Shown: piece after piece, positions 16,624 to 27,014 of the stretch
Position numbering within the stretch: position 1 is the stretch's first letter
How the letters are laid out: every line of letters starts with the position of its first letter
NCBI GenBank assembly: GCA_965279195.1
Contig: CBDIHP010000009.1
Location: 1-29,233 of the forward strand
DNA: 29,233 nt
Reading direction: 5' to 3'
From: CBDIHP01 sp965279195
GTDB lineage: Bacteria; Planctomycetota; Planctomycetia; Isosphaerales; Isosphaeraceae
Position numbers and translations under genes: made by a program
Notes under the pieces: model-generated
What the model was told of the DNA's origin: nothing
Seen by the model: the letters and a program-made list of their open reading frames with translations, nothing else
Database searches by the model: none

Positions 16624-19600
16624 TCAACCCCGGCCCATCACGGCGACGACCTCATGTTCTCCGTCCTGTTGAAGAACAATAAAGCCATCGTCCTGCAATT
16701 GTCCGTCGATTTTGAGCGAAACAATTCCCTTCTCGATGCCGTCGGGATTCTCAACCCGGATCCGGTAGGTCGCGGAACCTGCTGAATAATTGATGGAAAA
16801 TCCGGGCCATCCGGCGGGAATGCACGGATCCAGGATCAAGCGATTGCCCTCGTGTCGCAGACCGAGGATGGCCTCGAGCGCGACGCGGTAGAGCCACGAC
16901 GCCGAGCCGGTGTACCAGGTCCATCCACCTCGACCCGTGTGTGGGGGCCGGCCGTAGATGTCCGCCGCGACGACGTAGGGCTCGACCTTGTACTTCGCGA
17001 CGGCATCGGGGCTGCCGGCGTGGCGGATGGGGTTGATCATGTCGAAGAGCGAGTACGCATCGGTACCTCGCCCCTGCAAGGCCCTGGCGAGGACAGTCCA
17101 GGTCGCCGCATGGGTGTACTGGCCGCCGTTCTCGCGGACCCCGGGCACGTATCCCTTGATGTAACCGGGATCCTTCTCGCCGTGGTCGAAGGGGGGGTCG
17201 AACAGGAGGATGAGGCCGTCGTCCCGCTTCACGAGGTGTTGCTCGACGGCTTCCATCGCCCGCGCCGAACGATCCTCGTCGCCCGCGCCGGAGATGACCG
17301 CCCAGGTCTGGGCGATGGCGTCGATCCGGCACTCCTCGTTCGACGACGAGCCGAGCGGGGTTCCGTCGTCGAAGTAGGCGCGGCGATACCATTCGCCGTC
17401 CCAGGAGGTCGCCTCGACGGCCAGGCTCAGGGCCTTGGCACGCTCGCGCCAGCGGGAGGCCGACGTCGCGTCGCCTCGCCGTTCGGCCACATCGGAGAAG
17501 GCCCGGAGGGTGGCGATCAGGAACCAGGCGAGCCAGACGCTCTCGCCCTTTCCCCCGATCCCCACGCGGTTCATGCCGTCATTCCAGTCGCCCGAGCCCA
17601 TCAAGGGCAGGCCGTGCGGCCCCGAGGTGAGACCCCGCTCGATCGCCCGCCGGCAGTGTTCATAGAGGCTCGCTTTGTCGTTCGTGATGGCGGGCAGGCC
17701 GTAGTCGTCCTCCTGGCCTTCGGAAAGATGCGGACCTGTCAGGAAGGAAATTTGTTCATCGAAGAGCGTGTCATCTCCCGTATTCTTCGCATGGAAGGCG
17801 GCCACGTAGGGGAGCCAGAGGAGGTCGTCTGAGATCCTGGTCCGCACGCCGCGGCCGAGCGGCGGGTGCCACCAGTGCTGCACATCGCCCTCGACGAATT
17901 GCCGCCCCGCCGCGCGGAGGATCTGGGCTCGCGCGAGGCCGGGCGCGGCGTGAACGAGCGCCATCACGTCCTGCAACTGGTCGCGGAACCCGAACGCCCC
18001 GCCCGACTGATAGAACGCCGATCGGCCCCAGAGGCGGCACGACAGCACCTGGTACAGCAGCCAGCGGTTCAGGAGCAGGTCCATCGCCGGCTCGGGCGTC
18101 TCCACCCGGACCGCGCCGAGCGTCTTATCCCAGAACTGCTTCACATCATCCATCGTGTTCTCGAAACGTCCCGGCTCGCGGTATCGACGCGCGAGGCTGC
18201 GGGCGTGATCGTCGTCGTCGGCCTCGCCGAGCAGGAAGACAACCTCGCGGGTCTCGCCCGGGGGCAGGACGACCTCGACCCGGATCGCCGCACAGGGATC
18301 CAGGCCGGCACCGACGCGTCCCGAGAGGTACGACCGACGCATCGCCTCGGGTCCGGCCAGCGACCCGAAACGTCCGAGGAATTCCCCGCGGTCGGCCGTG
18401 AATGTCCTGGGATGCATGTTCACATCGGCGAATGCAACTCTGCTCGCGCTTGCGGCCTGGAATGCGTTGCGGGCGAGGATGGCGCCGGTCTCCGCGTCGG
18501 CCTCGGCCACGATGTGCATGGCCGTCGCGTCGCGGTCGGTCCCGAGCACCCATTCTGTGTAGAACGTGGCCGAGAGTCGTCGCGGCCGGTCGCCCGGGTT
18601 GTGCATCCGGAGCCGGATGAGCTTGACGGGGTCCTCCCGGGCGACGGTCATCGTCAGCTCGTGGGCGATCCCCCGGATGTTCCGTTCGAAGGTTGTCCAT
18701 CCCGGGCCATGTCGGACGAGCGTGGGCGCGTCGGAAACGACCGGGAGCGGCGTGGGTGACCAGTACGCACCCGTCTCCTCGTCGCGGACCAGGATCGCCT
18801 CGCCGGGCGGGTCGGTCACGGGGTCGTTGCTCCAGGGCGTCAGTCGGTTCGACTGGCTGTTGCCCGACCAGGTGTAGCCCGAACCGGCTTCGGAGACCGT
18901 GAAGCCGAAGGCCGGATTCGCGACGACGTTGATCCACGGAGCGGGCGGAAGATTCTGGCGGGGAGTCGTGACCCGCGAGGGACCGTTGCGGCGGACGTCC
19001 TGCCCCGATCCCTTGACCATGATCACATATTCGCGACCATCCTGCGTGAAACCGCCGAGCCCGTTGAAGAAGCGCAGATCCGACGGCAAGGCGACGGGAT
19101 GATCTCGCCAGTGCGGGGCAAGGTCGGCGGGCTGGAGGTTGGGCGGCAGGGCAACCGGCCGCTCGATGAGGTCGAGCTGGCCGGCGAGCGGTCCGCGATC
19201 TGCGTCGAGGACGATGCGCGAGGCGGCCAGCAGCAGCGTGCGATCGGCGTCGTCCATCCCTTCGGATCTCGCGACGAAGATGCCGCCCGGCCGGTTGATC
19301 AGGTCGGCGGAACCGACCGCGCGGGCGGCGTCGACCAACTGCTGACGGACGCCTTCGATGTAACTTGTCGGCTCGTTGTTGAGCAGCACGAGGTCGAATT
19401 CCAGACCCTTGCCACGCAGGTAGGCGTGAGCATTCAATAGCTGCCTCATGAACGCCTGGTCGCCGGCCTTGCCCACGAAGGCCAGCACGATCGGGAGATC
19501 GCCCGAGATGCCATGTTTCCAAAGGCCCGACTGCCCGAGCCGGTTCGCCGCGATCGTCGCCCGGGAGGCTCGCAGGGCCGGATGAGTGTAGATCACGCTC

Positions 19601-22600
19601 GCCCCCAGACGCTGGAACAGATGAGCATCCTGAGGCGAGAGCCCCCGATGTCGGTGTTCGAGCTGCAAGTGGGCCCAGGCCAGTTCGAAGGCCCTGGTCG
19701 CCGCACTCGGGCTGCTGTACTGATCGGCGAGCGTCAGGGCCTCCTCCCGGCTATCGGCGACGGCGGTCATGAAGGCGAGGACGGCGGTCGCGCCCGGTTC
19801 GAGCCGGACGGCCTGTCTCAGGCTGAAGATCGGGTCGAGGACCGGGCCCGTCGTGCCCGAGAGGGCGGCGCCGCGGTCGAGGGCCGCCGGGTCGGAAGGC
19901 GTGCGGCCCCGTCCGAGGAACCGGGCACGGTCGGTCTCGTGCTCAGTGACGGGCTCGAATTCGGCCCCCGTCCCGCTGCGGTCGCAGGCGGCGACGTGCA
20001 CGGCCCAGATGGGGGCCTGGTGCGACGACCTCGGGCGGCGTCGGCAGAGCAAGGCCCCCGGGCCGGGGATCCATTCGGTCTCCAGGAACAGCTTGCTGAA
20101 TGCCGGATGGGCCCGGTCCGCCGCGCGGTCGGCGAGGGCCACCTCGGCGTAGGATGTCAGGTCGAGCCGCCTCGCCTTCGTGTCGCGATTCGTGATCGTG
20201 ACCCGTCTCACCTCGGCGAGTTGTTCGGGCGAGACGGTGATTTCGAGCCGCGTCTCGATGCCCGAATCGACGCGCCGGAACGTCGCCCTGTCGGTCGAGA
20301 AGACCGCCTCGAACTCCTCGGCGTCGCTGCCGATCGGCTGGAATCCGGCGGACCAGACCTGGCCGCTTTCGAGGTCGCGGATGTAGCAGAACTGGCCCCA
20401 CTGGTCGCGCGTGGCGTCCTCGCGCCATCGGGTCACGTCGATCCCCCGGCAGGTACTCCAGCCGGATCCGGAATTGGTCAGGAGAACATGATAGCGCCCG
20501 TTCGAGAGCAGATGCGTCCGGGGCATCGGCGTGTGCGGGGTCGTGATCCGTCGGCTGAGGAGCGGCGCGACCGAGCGAGCCACGTCGGATGGGTCGGTCT
20601 CGATCTCCTCGGTCGGTTCGACGATCGGCGCGTCGCGGGGGATCCGCTCCTGGAGGAGCAACTCCACCGCGCGGATCATCGGGGCGGCCTGGAAACGACG
20701 GGGCATGAGGTCGCCCATCAACGCATTTGTCAATGCGACGAGGCTCATCCCCTGGTGGTGCGCCATGTACGAACGCACCACGTTCGACCGCGCGCCGGGC
20801 TTCAGGCGGTCGGCGGTGTAGTCGATTGCCTCATAGAATCCGAAATGGCCGAGGCCCCCCTCGGCTTCCAGCCGGGCGAAGTTGCGGATGGCCTCGCGGG
20901 GGTCGACCATCGTGGCCATCGCCGTGGCGTATGGGGCGACGACGAGGTCCCGCTCCAGACCGCGTTTCAGGCCCAGGCCGGGCACGCCGAAGGACTGATA
21001 CTGGTAGTCGCCGTCGGGGTACTGGGCGCAGTAGGCCGATTCCGAGATGCCCCAGGGCACCCCGCGCTGGCGTCCGTACTCGACCTGGCGTGCGACGGCC
21101 GTTCGAGCCGCCTCGGCGACCAGCGTGCCGGGCAGGGCCTTCAATAGAAGTCTCGGCATGAGATACTCGAACATCGTCCCGCCCCACGAGAGCAGGCCGA
21201 TCCGGCCTGCACCCCGGATGAACGGGCGGCCGAGCTGGAACCAGTGCTTGCGCGGTGCCTCGCCTCGCGCCACGGCGAGGTAGCTGGTGAGGCACGACTC
21301 CGACGCCAGGAGGTCGTAGCAGGCCCCGTCGAGGTTCCCCTGCGCCAGATTCATGCCGATGGCGAAGAGGTTGCGATCGGCCTTGTAGAGGGGCTTGAAA
21401 TCCATGCGGGCGGCCATCGCCTCCGCCCTTTCGATCAACCGATCCAGGCGTGACAGCCAATCCGGGGCGGCGGACGTCGGGACGGTATCGCGGATAGGAC
21501 CGAAGTCATGACCGATCAGCGATTGCAGGCGCGAGAGGATGTCGGTGGCCTCGTCCAGCCGGCTCGACAGCGCGGCGAGGCCGGTCGGACGCAGGAGCGT
21601 GGAGCGCACGACCTCCCAGCGGCCGGCGTCGGCGTCGTCTAGCCAGAGGGGCGGCGGGAGCGTCTTGAAGGCGTCGAGCCAGGGCGCGAGCGCCCGCAAC
21701 TCGGCCCGTCGTTCGGCCACCTGCGCCGTCAACCTCCCCGCCCAGTTTCGGCGTTCCTTGCCGTGAGTTGGAGCTTGCAGGCGTTCCCCGAGGGCGGAGA
21801 CGAGGAGGTCGAACCGGGAGAGCCAGCCATCGGAGGCGAGCAGGTCGGGGGGGGCTTCTTTCAGCAACGCCGCGAACGGTGCGCGGAGATCGTCGGCCCC
21901 CTCGGTGGCGAGTTCGAGCGTCTCGATCAGGCCGCGCTTCGCATCAAACGATTGAACTTTGCCTTCGATTTTCTCGGCGAGTCCCCTGGAGAGGCCGATG
22001 AGGCAACCGAGGAGATTGCCGCTGTCGACGGTCGAGATGTAGGCCGGCGGGAGCGGTTGGAGGGTCTGGGTGTGGTACCAGTTATAGAAGTGGCCCCATC
22101 GGGTTTCGAGGCGATCCAGGGTGTCGAAGGTCGATTCCAGGCGGGCGAGCAGATTCGGCAGGCTGAGGTAGCCCAGATCGTGCGCGGCGAGGGTGGATAG
22201 GAGGAGCAATCCTTGATTCGTCGGTGAGGTCCGGTGGGCGATGCGGGCGTCTGGGATCTCCTGGAAATTGTCGGGCGGAAGCCAGTGGTCGGCGTCGCCG
22301 ACGAAGGTTTCGAAGAACAGCCAGGTCCGGCGAGCGACGCGTCGGAGGGTCGCCGTCTCCGCCTCGGTCAGTGGGACGTCCGTCGAGGGCCTGGGCTGGC
22401 TGACCCGGTGGGCGATGATAGGCGAGGCGAGCCATGCGAGGAGCACCGGCGCGGCCACGACGAGGGCAGACGGGTGGACCCACGCGACGAGCGAGGCGAG
22501 GCCGACGGCCAGGAGCATGGCCGGCCACATGCTGACGAGGAACGAGCGCAGGCCCGCGCCGAGGCGGCGCTCGGTGGTCGCGGCGGTCTCCCACTCCAGG

Positions 22601-25362
22601 AGGTCGCGTCTGGTAATGAACAGGCGTACGAGTGTTCTCGTGATCGCATCGATCAGCGTCCGCGCCTGATCGGCGAGGAGCGAGGTCGAGAGCAGGGCCT
22701 GGCCGATGGCGGGGGGGAGCGAGTCGGGCCAGCGTTTGAAGCCGTCGAGCGTGCGGCCGCGGGCGGCGTTGACGAGCGTGGCGGTGATGTTCTGGATCAG
22801 CGGCAGGGCCGGGACCGCCAGCGCGGCGAGGGTCCACAGCCAGGCCGGGCCGGGCAAGATCGTCCAGGCCAGGGCGAGCAGCAGCACCAGGGCGGGCGGC
22901 ACCAGGCTGCGGCGGAGGTTGTCGAGGATCTTCCAGCGTTCCAGGGCCGGCAGCGGATTCGGGCGGGGTCCTCCCGGCGACGGAACCTCCGGCGCGAGCC
23001 AGGGGAGGATCTGCCAGTCGCCCCGGACCCATCGATGTTCGCGACGCGCGTACGCATGATAACGCGCGGGAAAGTCGTCGAAGAATTCGGTGTCGCTCAG
23101 CAGGCCGCAGCGGGCGTAGTTGCCCTCGATGAGGTCGTGGCTGAGGATCTGGTTCTCGGGGAAGGTCGACCCGGTGGCGGCCTCGAAGGCGTCGAGTTCG
23201 TAGATCCCCTTGCCGGTGAAGCTGCCCCGGCCGAAGAGGTCCATGTAGGCGTCGGACGCGGCCGAGGAATAGGGGTCGATGCCCCCGGATGCGGCCAGGA
23301 GCGCGGCGAACCGCGAATGGGTGCCGGCCGTGAGGTGGAAGCTCACTCGGGGCTGGAGCACGCCGTAGCCCGATGTGACCCGGCCTGTCGCCGCATCGAA
23401 ATGCGGTCGATTGAGCGGATGGGCGAGCGTGCCCACGAGCCGGCCGGCGGTGTCGCGGGGCATCTGGGTGTCGGCGTCGAGCGTGATGACGAACCGGACG
23501 TCGGCCAGGGCCGAGGGGTCGGCGCTCATCACATGATAGCTCGTGGAACGGTCGCCCCGGGCCAGGCGGTTGAACTCCGAGAGCTTCCCTCGCTTGCGTT
23601 CCCAGCCCATCCATGTCGATTGAGACGGGTTCCAGAGCCGTTTCCTGTGGAAGAAGAAGAAACGCTCGCGGCCGTCGGTCGCATAAAGGGCGTTCAGCTC
23701 CTTCACGCGAGCGAGTGCCTCGGCGATCATGCCTTCCTCTCCGGGCAAAGTCTCGCCGGTGGCGTCGGTGAAGTCGCCGAGGAGTGCGAACCGCAAAGAA
23801 GGATCGGGGTTGGCGAGGTGGTGGATCTCCAGCTTGTCCAGCAGGGCCGACGCGCTACCGGGTCGGTTCAGGAGCGCGGGGATGACAACGATGGTCGCGT
23901 ACTCGGCCGGGATGCCCTGCTTGAGTTCGAGCTTCGGCAGCACCCGAGGGGGGAGGATCAGCGTCAGCGCGTGGTGCAGCAGCCCGACGGCCAGTTCGCT
24001 CATCGGCAGGGCCAGCGCGAGCATGACGCCTGCGGCCGCGACGGTGCCCAGGGTGCCGACCCCGAGCCAGGTGAGGCCGAGGGTGAGCGTCAGGAAGACG
24101 GCGACGAGAGAACCGAAGTAGACGACCTCGGGGCGGGATCGGATCGCTTCCAGGATCCGGGCACGGGGCTTGGGACGAAATCCCACCCGGCGGCCGAATT
24201 CGCGGAGCCCCTCGCCGACGAGGTAATGCCCGACGTGCCCCTCGGCGGGACTCGCGCCGCGATTCTCCCTGGCGAGATCGACGGCGAGTTGCGCCACCGC
24301 GCGTTCATCGGTCCGCGAGCCGCGAGCGACCTCCTCGACGGCGCGGCGATAACGGTCGCGCGTCGGGAAATCCTGGAGGATGTAGAGGTCTCCCGAATCC
24401 GATCGGAGTATGGACTCGACGGCGCTCTGGCCCTCGAAGAAGGCGTTCCAGTCGAGCGAGGCGAGGAGGCGGAGGCTGGTGACGCAGTTGCCGACGGAGA
24501 CCTGATTCGCCGCCTGTCGGCGGTGCTCGCGGCGCAGGGGGGAGTCGGAGTCGTCGCCCCGGGATTCGAGCTGATCCTGCACGCGGCCGAGGATCGCGAG
24601 GGCTTCGCGGCCCTGATCGCGGAGGAGTTGCAGGAGACGGACGATGAACGGGTCCGACATGCTCGGCGGGAGTTCGTGGGGCGTCTCGCGGCGGGCGAGC
24701 GAGGCGTGGACGTCATCCACCCAGCGGTCGGCGTGGGCATGTTCATCCCAGCCCCAAAGCATCTGTTCGGCGAGACGCTGGAGGTTGTCGACGAGGACCA
24801 GCCGGAGCATCGTCGGCAGGGCCCACAACTCGCCGATGGTCAGCGGCTCGTGCTCCTGAAACGCCGAGGCGAACCGGGCGATCCGTGACTCGTCGAGCTC
24901 GCTGTCGGTGTGGGCGACGAGGGTCAGGGCGATGGCATAGACGCGGGGATAGCCCCCGAGCCAGTCGCCCAGGAGCTTGGGGAGTTCGGCGTCGTACCCG
25001 CGCGGGAGGTCCCGGCGCACCTCGCGCAGGGTCTCCTCGACGATGTGGAAGTTGTCGACGAGCCACTCGGCGTCGAGCTGCTCGGTCCCGTGGCGGTTGC
25101 CACCGCCGAGCAATCGCCCGTGGACATGGCGGAGCGACCGCGCGTCGGCGTTGAAGAGGCGGAGGATGGGGCTGGATCGGCGGCGGTTGCCCGGCTCGAC
25201 GCGGCAACGCTCGGCGAGCCGCCGGGCGTGCGATTCGAGGGCCTCGGGGCTGAGGATTTCGGCCCGGAGCGGCCCGGGGCGACGGGGGTCGATGAGGAGG
25301 GGTTCCGGCATGCTACCGGACATGGGCTCGGAAATGCCCGGCTGGGCCGTCGAGATGCTCAT
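16624..25362 (-). CDS. ndvB: Cyclic beta-glucan synthase, NdvB-like (GT84 + glucoamylase-like + GH94)
   Basis: 2912 residues, close to the usual length of ChvB/NdvB-type cyclic beta-1,2-glucan synthases. Order: an N-terminal helical region (1-400), two membrane spans near 415-470, then a GT84-like glycosyltransferase with ITLDADTQMP near 627 and SHDLIEGNYARCG near 750. Further membrane segments lie at about 820-860 and 945-985. A glucoamylase-like domain follows at about 1020-1500 (ending with GGTMFEYLMPRLL near 1397 and PWGISESAYC near 1437), then tandem beta-sandwich parts and a GH94 phosphorylase-type catalytic barrel with GSGDWNDGMNRVG near 2594. In Rhizobiales such proteins make the glucan from UDP-glucose on a protein primer, elongate and cyclise it; the phosphorylase part sets its length. 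Planctomycete homologues are often labelled only as GH36-type/GH94 proteins, and the exact product is unproven. The ABC exporter downstream may export it. Another Met at residue 14 is possible. Confidence 0.9.
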   Translation of the reverse strand: MSISTAQPGISEPMSGSMPEPLLIDPRRPGPLRAEILSPEALESHARRLAERCRVEPGNRRRSSPILRLFNADARSLRHVHGRLLGGGNRHGTEQLDAEWLVDNFHIVEETLREVRRDLPRGYDAELPKLLGDWLGGYPRVYAIALTLVAHTDSELDESRIARFASAFQEHEPLTIGELWALPTMLRLVLVDNLQRLAEQMLWGWDEHAHADRWVDDVHASLARRETPHELPPSMSDPFIVRLLQLLRDQGREALAILGRVQDQLESRGDDSDSPLRREHRRQAANQVSVGNCVTSLRLLASLDWNAFFEGQSAVESILRSDSGDLYILQDFPTRDRYRRAVEEVARGSRTDERAVAQLAVDLARENRGASPAEGHVGHYLVGEGLREFGRRVGFRPKPRARILEAIRSRPEVVYFGSLVAVFLTLTLGLTWLGVGTLGTVAAAGVMLALALPMSELAVGLLHHALTLILPPRVLPKLELKQGIPAEYATIVVIPALLNRPGSASALLDKLEIHHLANPDPSLRFALLGDFTDATGETLPGEEGMIAEALARVKELNALYATDGRERFFFFHRKRLWNPSQSTWMGWERKRGKLSEFNRLARGDRSTSYHVMSADPSALADVRFVITLDADTQMPRDTAGRLVGTLAHPLNRPHFDAATGRVTSGYGVLQPRVSFHLTAGTHSRFAALLAASGGIDPYSSAASDAYMDLFGRGSFTGKGIYELDAFEAATGSTFPENQILSHDLIEGNYARCGLLSDTEFFDDFPARYHAYARREHRWVRGDWQILPWLAPEVPSPGGPRPNPLPALERWKILDNLRRSLVPPALVLLLALAWTILPGPAWLWTLAALAVPALPLIQNITATLVNAARGRTLDGFKRWPDSLPPAIGQALLSTSLLADQARTLIDAITRTLVRLFITRRDLLEWETAATTERRLGAGLRSFLVSMWPAMLLAVGLASLVAWVHPSALVVAAPVLLAWLASPIIAHRVSQPRPSTDVPLTEAETATLRRVARRTWLFFETFVGDADHWLPPDNFQEIPDARIAHRTSPTNQGLLLLSTLAAHDLGYLSLPNLLARLESTFDTLDRLETRWGHFYNWYHTQTLQPLPPAYISTVDSGNLLGCLIGLSRGLAEKIEGKVQSFDAKRGLIETLELATEGADDLRAPFAALLKEAPPDLLASDGWLSRFDLLVSALGERLQAPTHGKERRNWAGRLTAQVAERRAELRALAPWLDAFKTLPPPLWLDDADAGRWEVVRSTLLRPTGLAALSSRLDEATDILSRLQSLIGHDFGPIRDTVPTSAAPDWLSRLDRLIERAEAMAARMDFKPLYKADRNLFAIGMNLAQGNLDGACYDLLASESCLTSYLAVARGEAPRKHWFQLGRPFIRGAGRIGLLSWGGTMFEYLMPRLLLKALPGTLVAEAARTAVARQVEYGRQRGVPWGISESAYCAQYPDGDYQYQSFGVPGLGLKRGLERDLVVAPYATAMATMVDPREAIRNFARLEAEGGLGHFGFYEAIDYTADRLKPGARSNVVRSYMAHHQGMSLVALTNALMGDLMPRRFQAAPMIRAVELLLQERIPRDAPIVEPTEEIETDPSDVARSVAPLLSRRITTPHTPMPRTHLLSNGRYHVLLTNSGSGWSTCRGIDVTRWREDATRDQWGQFCYIRDLESGQVWSAGFQPIGSDAEEFEAVFSTDRATFRRVDSGIETRLEITVSPEQLAEVRRVTITNRDTKARRLDLTSYAEVALADRAADRAHPAFSKLFLETEWIPGPGALLCRRRPRSSHQAPIWAVHVAACDRSGTGAEFEPVTEHETDRARFLGRGRTPSDPAALDRGAALSGTTGPVLDPIFSLRQAVRLEPGATAVLAFMTAVADSREEALTLADQYSSPSAATRAFELAWAHLQLEHRHRGLSPQDAHLFQRLGASVIYTHPALRASRATIAANRLGQSGLWKHGISGDLPIVLAFVGKAGDQAFMRQLLNAHAYLRGKGLEFDLVLLNNEPTSYIEGVRQQLVDAARAVGSADLINRPGGIFVARSEGMDDADRTLLLAASRIVLDADRGPLAGQLDLIERPVALPPNLQPADLAPHWRDHPVALPSDLRFFNGLGGFTQDGREYVIMVKGSGQDVRRNGPSRVTTPRQNLPPAPWINVVANPAFGFTVSEAGSGYTWSGNSQSNRLTPWSNDPVTDPPGEAILVRDEETGAYWSPTPLPVVSDAPTLVRHGPGWTTFERNIRGIAHELTMTVAREDPVKLIRLRMHNPGDRPRRLSATFYTEWVLGTDRDATAMHIVAEADAETGAILARNAFQAASASRVAFADVNMHPRTFTADRGEFLGRFGSLAGPEAMRRSYLSGRVGAGLDPCAAIRVEVVLPPGETREVVFLLGEADDDDHARSLARRYREPGRFENTMDDVKQFWDKTLGAVRVETPEPAMDLLLNRWLLYQVLSCRLWGRSAFYQSGGAFGFRDQLQDVMALVHAAPGLARAQILRAAGRQFVEGDVQHWWHPPLGRGVRTRISDDLLWLPYVAAFHAKNTGDDTLFDEQISFLTGPHLSEGQEDDYGLPAITNDKASLYEHCRRAIERGLTSGPHGLPLMGSGDWNDGMNRVGIGGKGESVWLAWFLIATLRAFSDVAERRGDATSASRWRERAKALSLAVEATSWDGEWYRRAYFDDGTPLGSSSNEECRIDAIAQTWAVISGAGDEDRSARAMEAVEQHLVKRDDGLILLFDPPFDHGEKDPGYIKGYVPGVRENGGQYTHAATWTVLARALQGRGTDAYSLFDMINPIRHAGSPDAVAKYKVEPYVVAADIYGRPPHTGRGGWTWYTGSASWLYRVALEAILGLRHEGNRLILDPCIPAGWPGFSINYSAGSATYRIRVENPDGIEKGIVSLKIDGQLQDDGFIVLQQDGEHEVVAVMGRG

Positions 25363-25563
25363 GCGGTCGAAACTCTCGGTCGAGGTCGTTCCTGGCCACG
25401 GCTACGGTCCGAGGAGCGGCGACCCCGGGTGACTCGACGTGCCCCGAAAGCAATCGGTGTGCCGCGAGGGACGGTCGCTCGCCCCTTGCGGACGGGGCCC
25501 GGACGGGGCAGAAGGTTAGGTTGGAATGGTCCGGGTCCCGACGATCCCGCGGAGCTTGACGCG

Positions 25564-27000
25564 ATGAAGCTGGCAATTGGCTTTGTTCCCGCACTTTTTT
25601 TCGGGCTGGTCGTTTGGCCGGTTCACGGCTCGGAGCTTCGCATTGGGGGGGCGACGGTCAGCATCACGCCGGAGAAGCCGGTGGCCCTCGCCGGGCAGAT
25701 GCACACCCGGGTGTCGAAGTCGGTCGAGAGCCCCTCGATGGCCACGGCCCTGGCGATCGAGTCGAAGGAAGGTGAGACGTCGCTCGACGAGGCCATCATG
25801 GTCTCCTGCGACCTCGTCGTGATCGACGACGGCGTGCTCGAACGGACCCGGGAGCTTTTGCGCAAGTCCTTGCCGGGCTTCGACTCGCGGAAGTTGTTCC
25901 TGAACGCCACGCACACCCACACCGCCCCCGTGATGAAGGAGGGGGACTACGAGATCCCCCGCGAGGGGGTCGTCCAGCCAGCCGAGTACCTGGAGTTCCT
26001 CGCCCGGCGATTGGCCGACGTCTCCGCCCAGGCCTGGAACGCTCGCAAGCCTGGGAAGGTCGGCTGGGGTTTGGGACACGCGGTCCTGGCCCAGAACCGA
26101 CGGGCCATGTATGCCGACGGCCACGCCCAGATGTATGGCGCGACCGAGAAGCCCGACTTCCGGGGTATCGAGGGCCCCGAGGATCAGGGGGTCGAGGTCC
26201 TGTGTTTCTGGGACGCCTCGGGGAAGATGTTCGCGACGGCAATCAACGTCGCATGCCCGTCACAGGAAGTCGAAGGAGGGTCAGCGGTTAACGCCGATTT
26301 CTGGCATGAGATCCGCGAGACGTTGAGGAAGGCGCACGGCAAGGATCTGCTCGTCCTCGGCTGGACCGGGGCGGCCGGCGACCAGTCGCCCCACCTGATG
26401 TACCGCAAGCGGGCCGAGGAGCGCATGCGAGCCCTGCGCGGGGTGACCCGGCTCCAGGAACTGGCCAACCGGGTCGTCGCCGGCTGGGAAGAGGCGTATG
26501 AAGGTGCACGAAAGGAGCAGCACGCCGGCGCAACCCTCGTGCACAAGGTCACTACGGTCAAGCTGCCCCTGCGGCAGGTCACCGACGCCGAGGTCGCCGA
26601 GGCCAGGCAGAAGGTCGAGACGCTCTCGAAGGATCCCAAGAACCGCCGGCTGGTCGTCTGGCACGGCGACGTCGTGGCGCGGTACGACGCCCAAAAGTCC
26701 GGCCAGGCCAAACCTTATGAGATGGAGCTGCACGTCATCCGGCTGGGCGATATCGCCATCGCCACCAACAACTTCGAGCTATATACCCAGTTCGGCATCC
26801 AGATGAAATCCCGGAGCCGGGCGTTGCAGACGTTCGTGATCCAGCTTGCCGGCCCGGGCAGTTATGTGCCCACGGCGGTGGCCATGAAGGGTGGGGGCTA
26901 TAGCGCGATCATCGAGAGCAACGTCGTCGGCCCCGAGGGGGGCCAGGTGCTGACCGACGCGACCGTCGAGTTGATCAATTCCCTCTGGCCGACCCCGTGA
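25564..27000 (+). CDS. Secreted neutral/alkaline ceramidase-like protein
   Basis: 478 residues. The start at 25564 gives MKLAIGFVPALFFGLVVWPV followed by HGSE, a clear signal peptide; the open frame upstream to 24910 is only the antisense of the glucan synthase. CGGAG lies about 10 bases upstream. The body resembles the N-terminal domain of neutral/alkaline non-lysosomal ceramidases: GGATVSITPEKPVALAGQMH near the mature start, LFLNATHTHTAP with the zinc-type histidine cluster near residue 120, and GWTGAAGDQSPH near 275. The C-terminal immunoglobulin-like domain of true ceramidases is absent, as in many planctomycete relatives, so the substrate is uncertain. It is divergent from the glucan synthase across a 201-bp gap in which no clear promoter was recognised. 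Its stop lies 14 bases from the end of the convergent small gene. Confidence 0.85.
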   Translation: MKLAIGFVPALFFGLVVWPVHGSELRIGGATVSITPEKPVALAGQMHTRVSKSVESPSMATALAIESKEGETSLDEAIMVSCDLVVIDDGVLERTRELLRKSLPGFDSRKLFLNATHTHTAPVMKEGDYEIPREGVVQPAEYLEFLARRLADVSAQAWNARKPGKVGWGLGHAVLAQNRRAMYADGHAQMYGATEKPDFRGIEGPEDQGVEVLCFWDASGKMFATAINVACPSQEVEGGSAVNADFWHEIRETLRKAHGKDLLVLGWTGAAGDQSPHLMYRKRAEERMRALRGVTRLQELANRVVAGWEEAYEGARKEQHAGATLVHKVTTVKLPLRQVTDAEVAEARQKVETLSKDPKNRRLVVWHGDVVARYDAQKSGQAKPYEMELHVIRLGDIAIATNNFELYTQFGIQMKSRSRALQTFVIQLAGPGSYVPTAVAMKGGGYSAIIESNVVGPEGGQVLTDATVELINSLWPTP

Positions 27001-27014
27001 TGGGGAGGGGCCGG

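Noticed and set aside
24910..25563. N-terminal extension of the ceramidase-like protein
   Set aside because: It runs antisense through the start of the glucan synthase; the signal peptide begins exactly at 25564.
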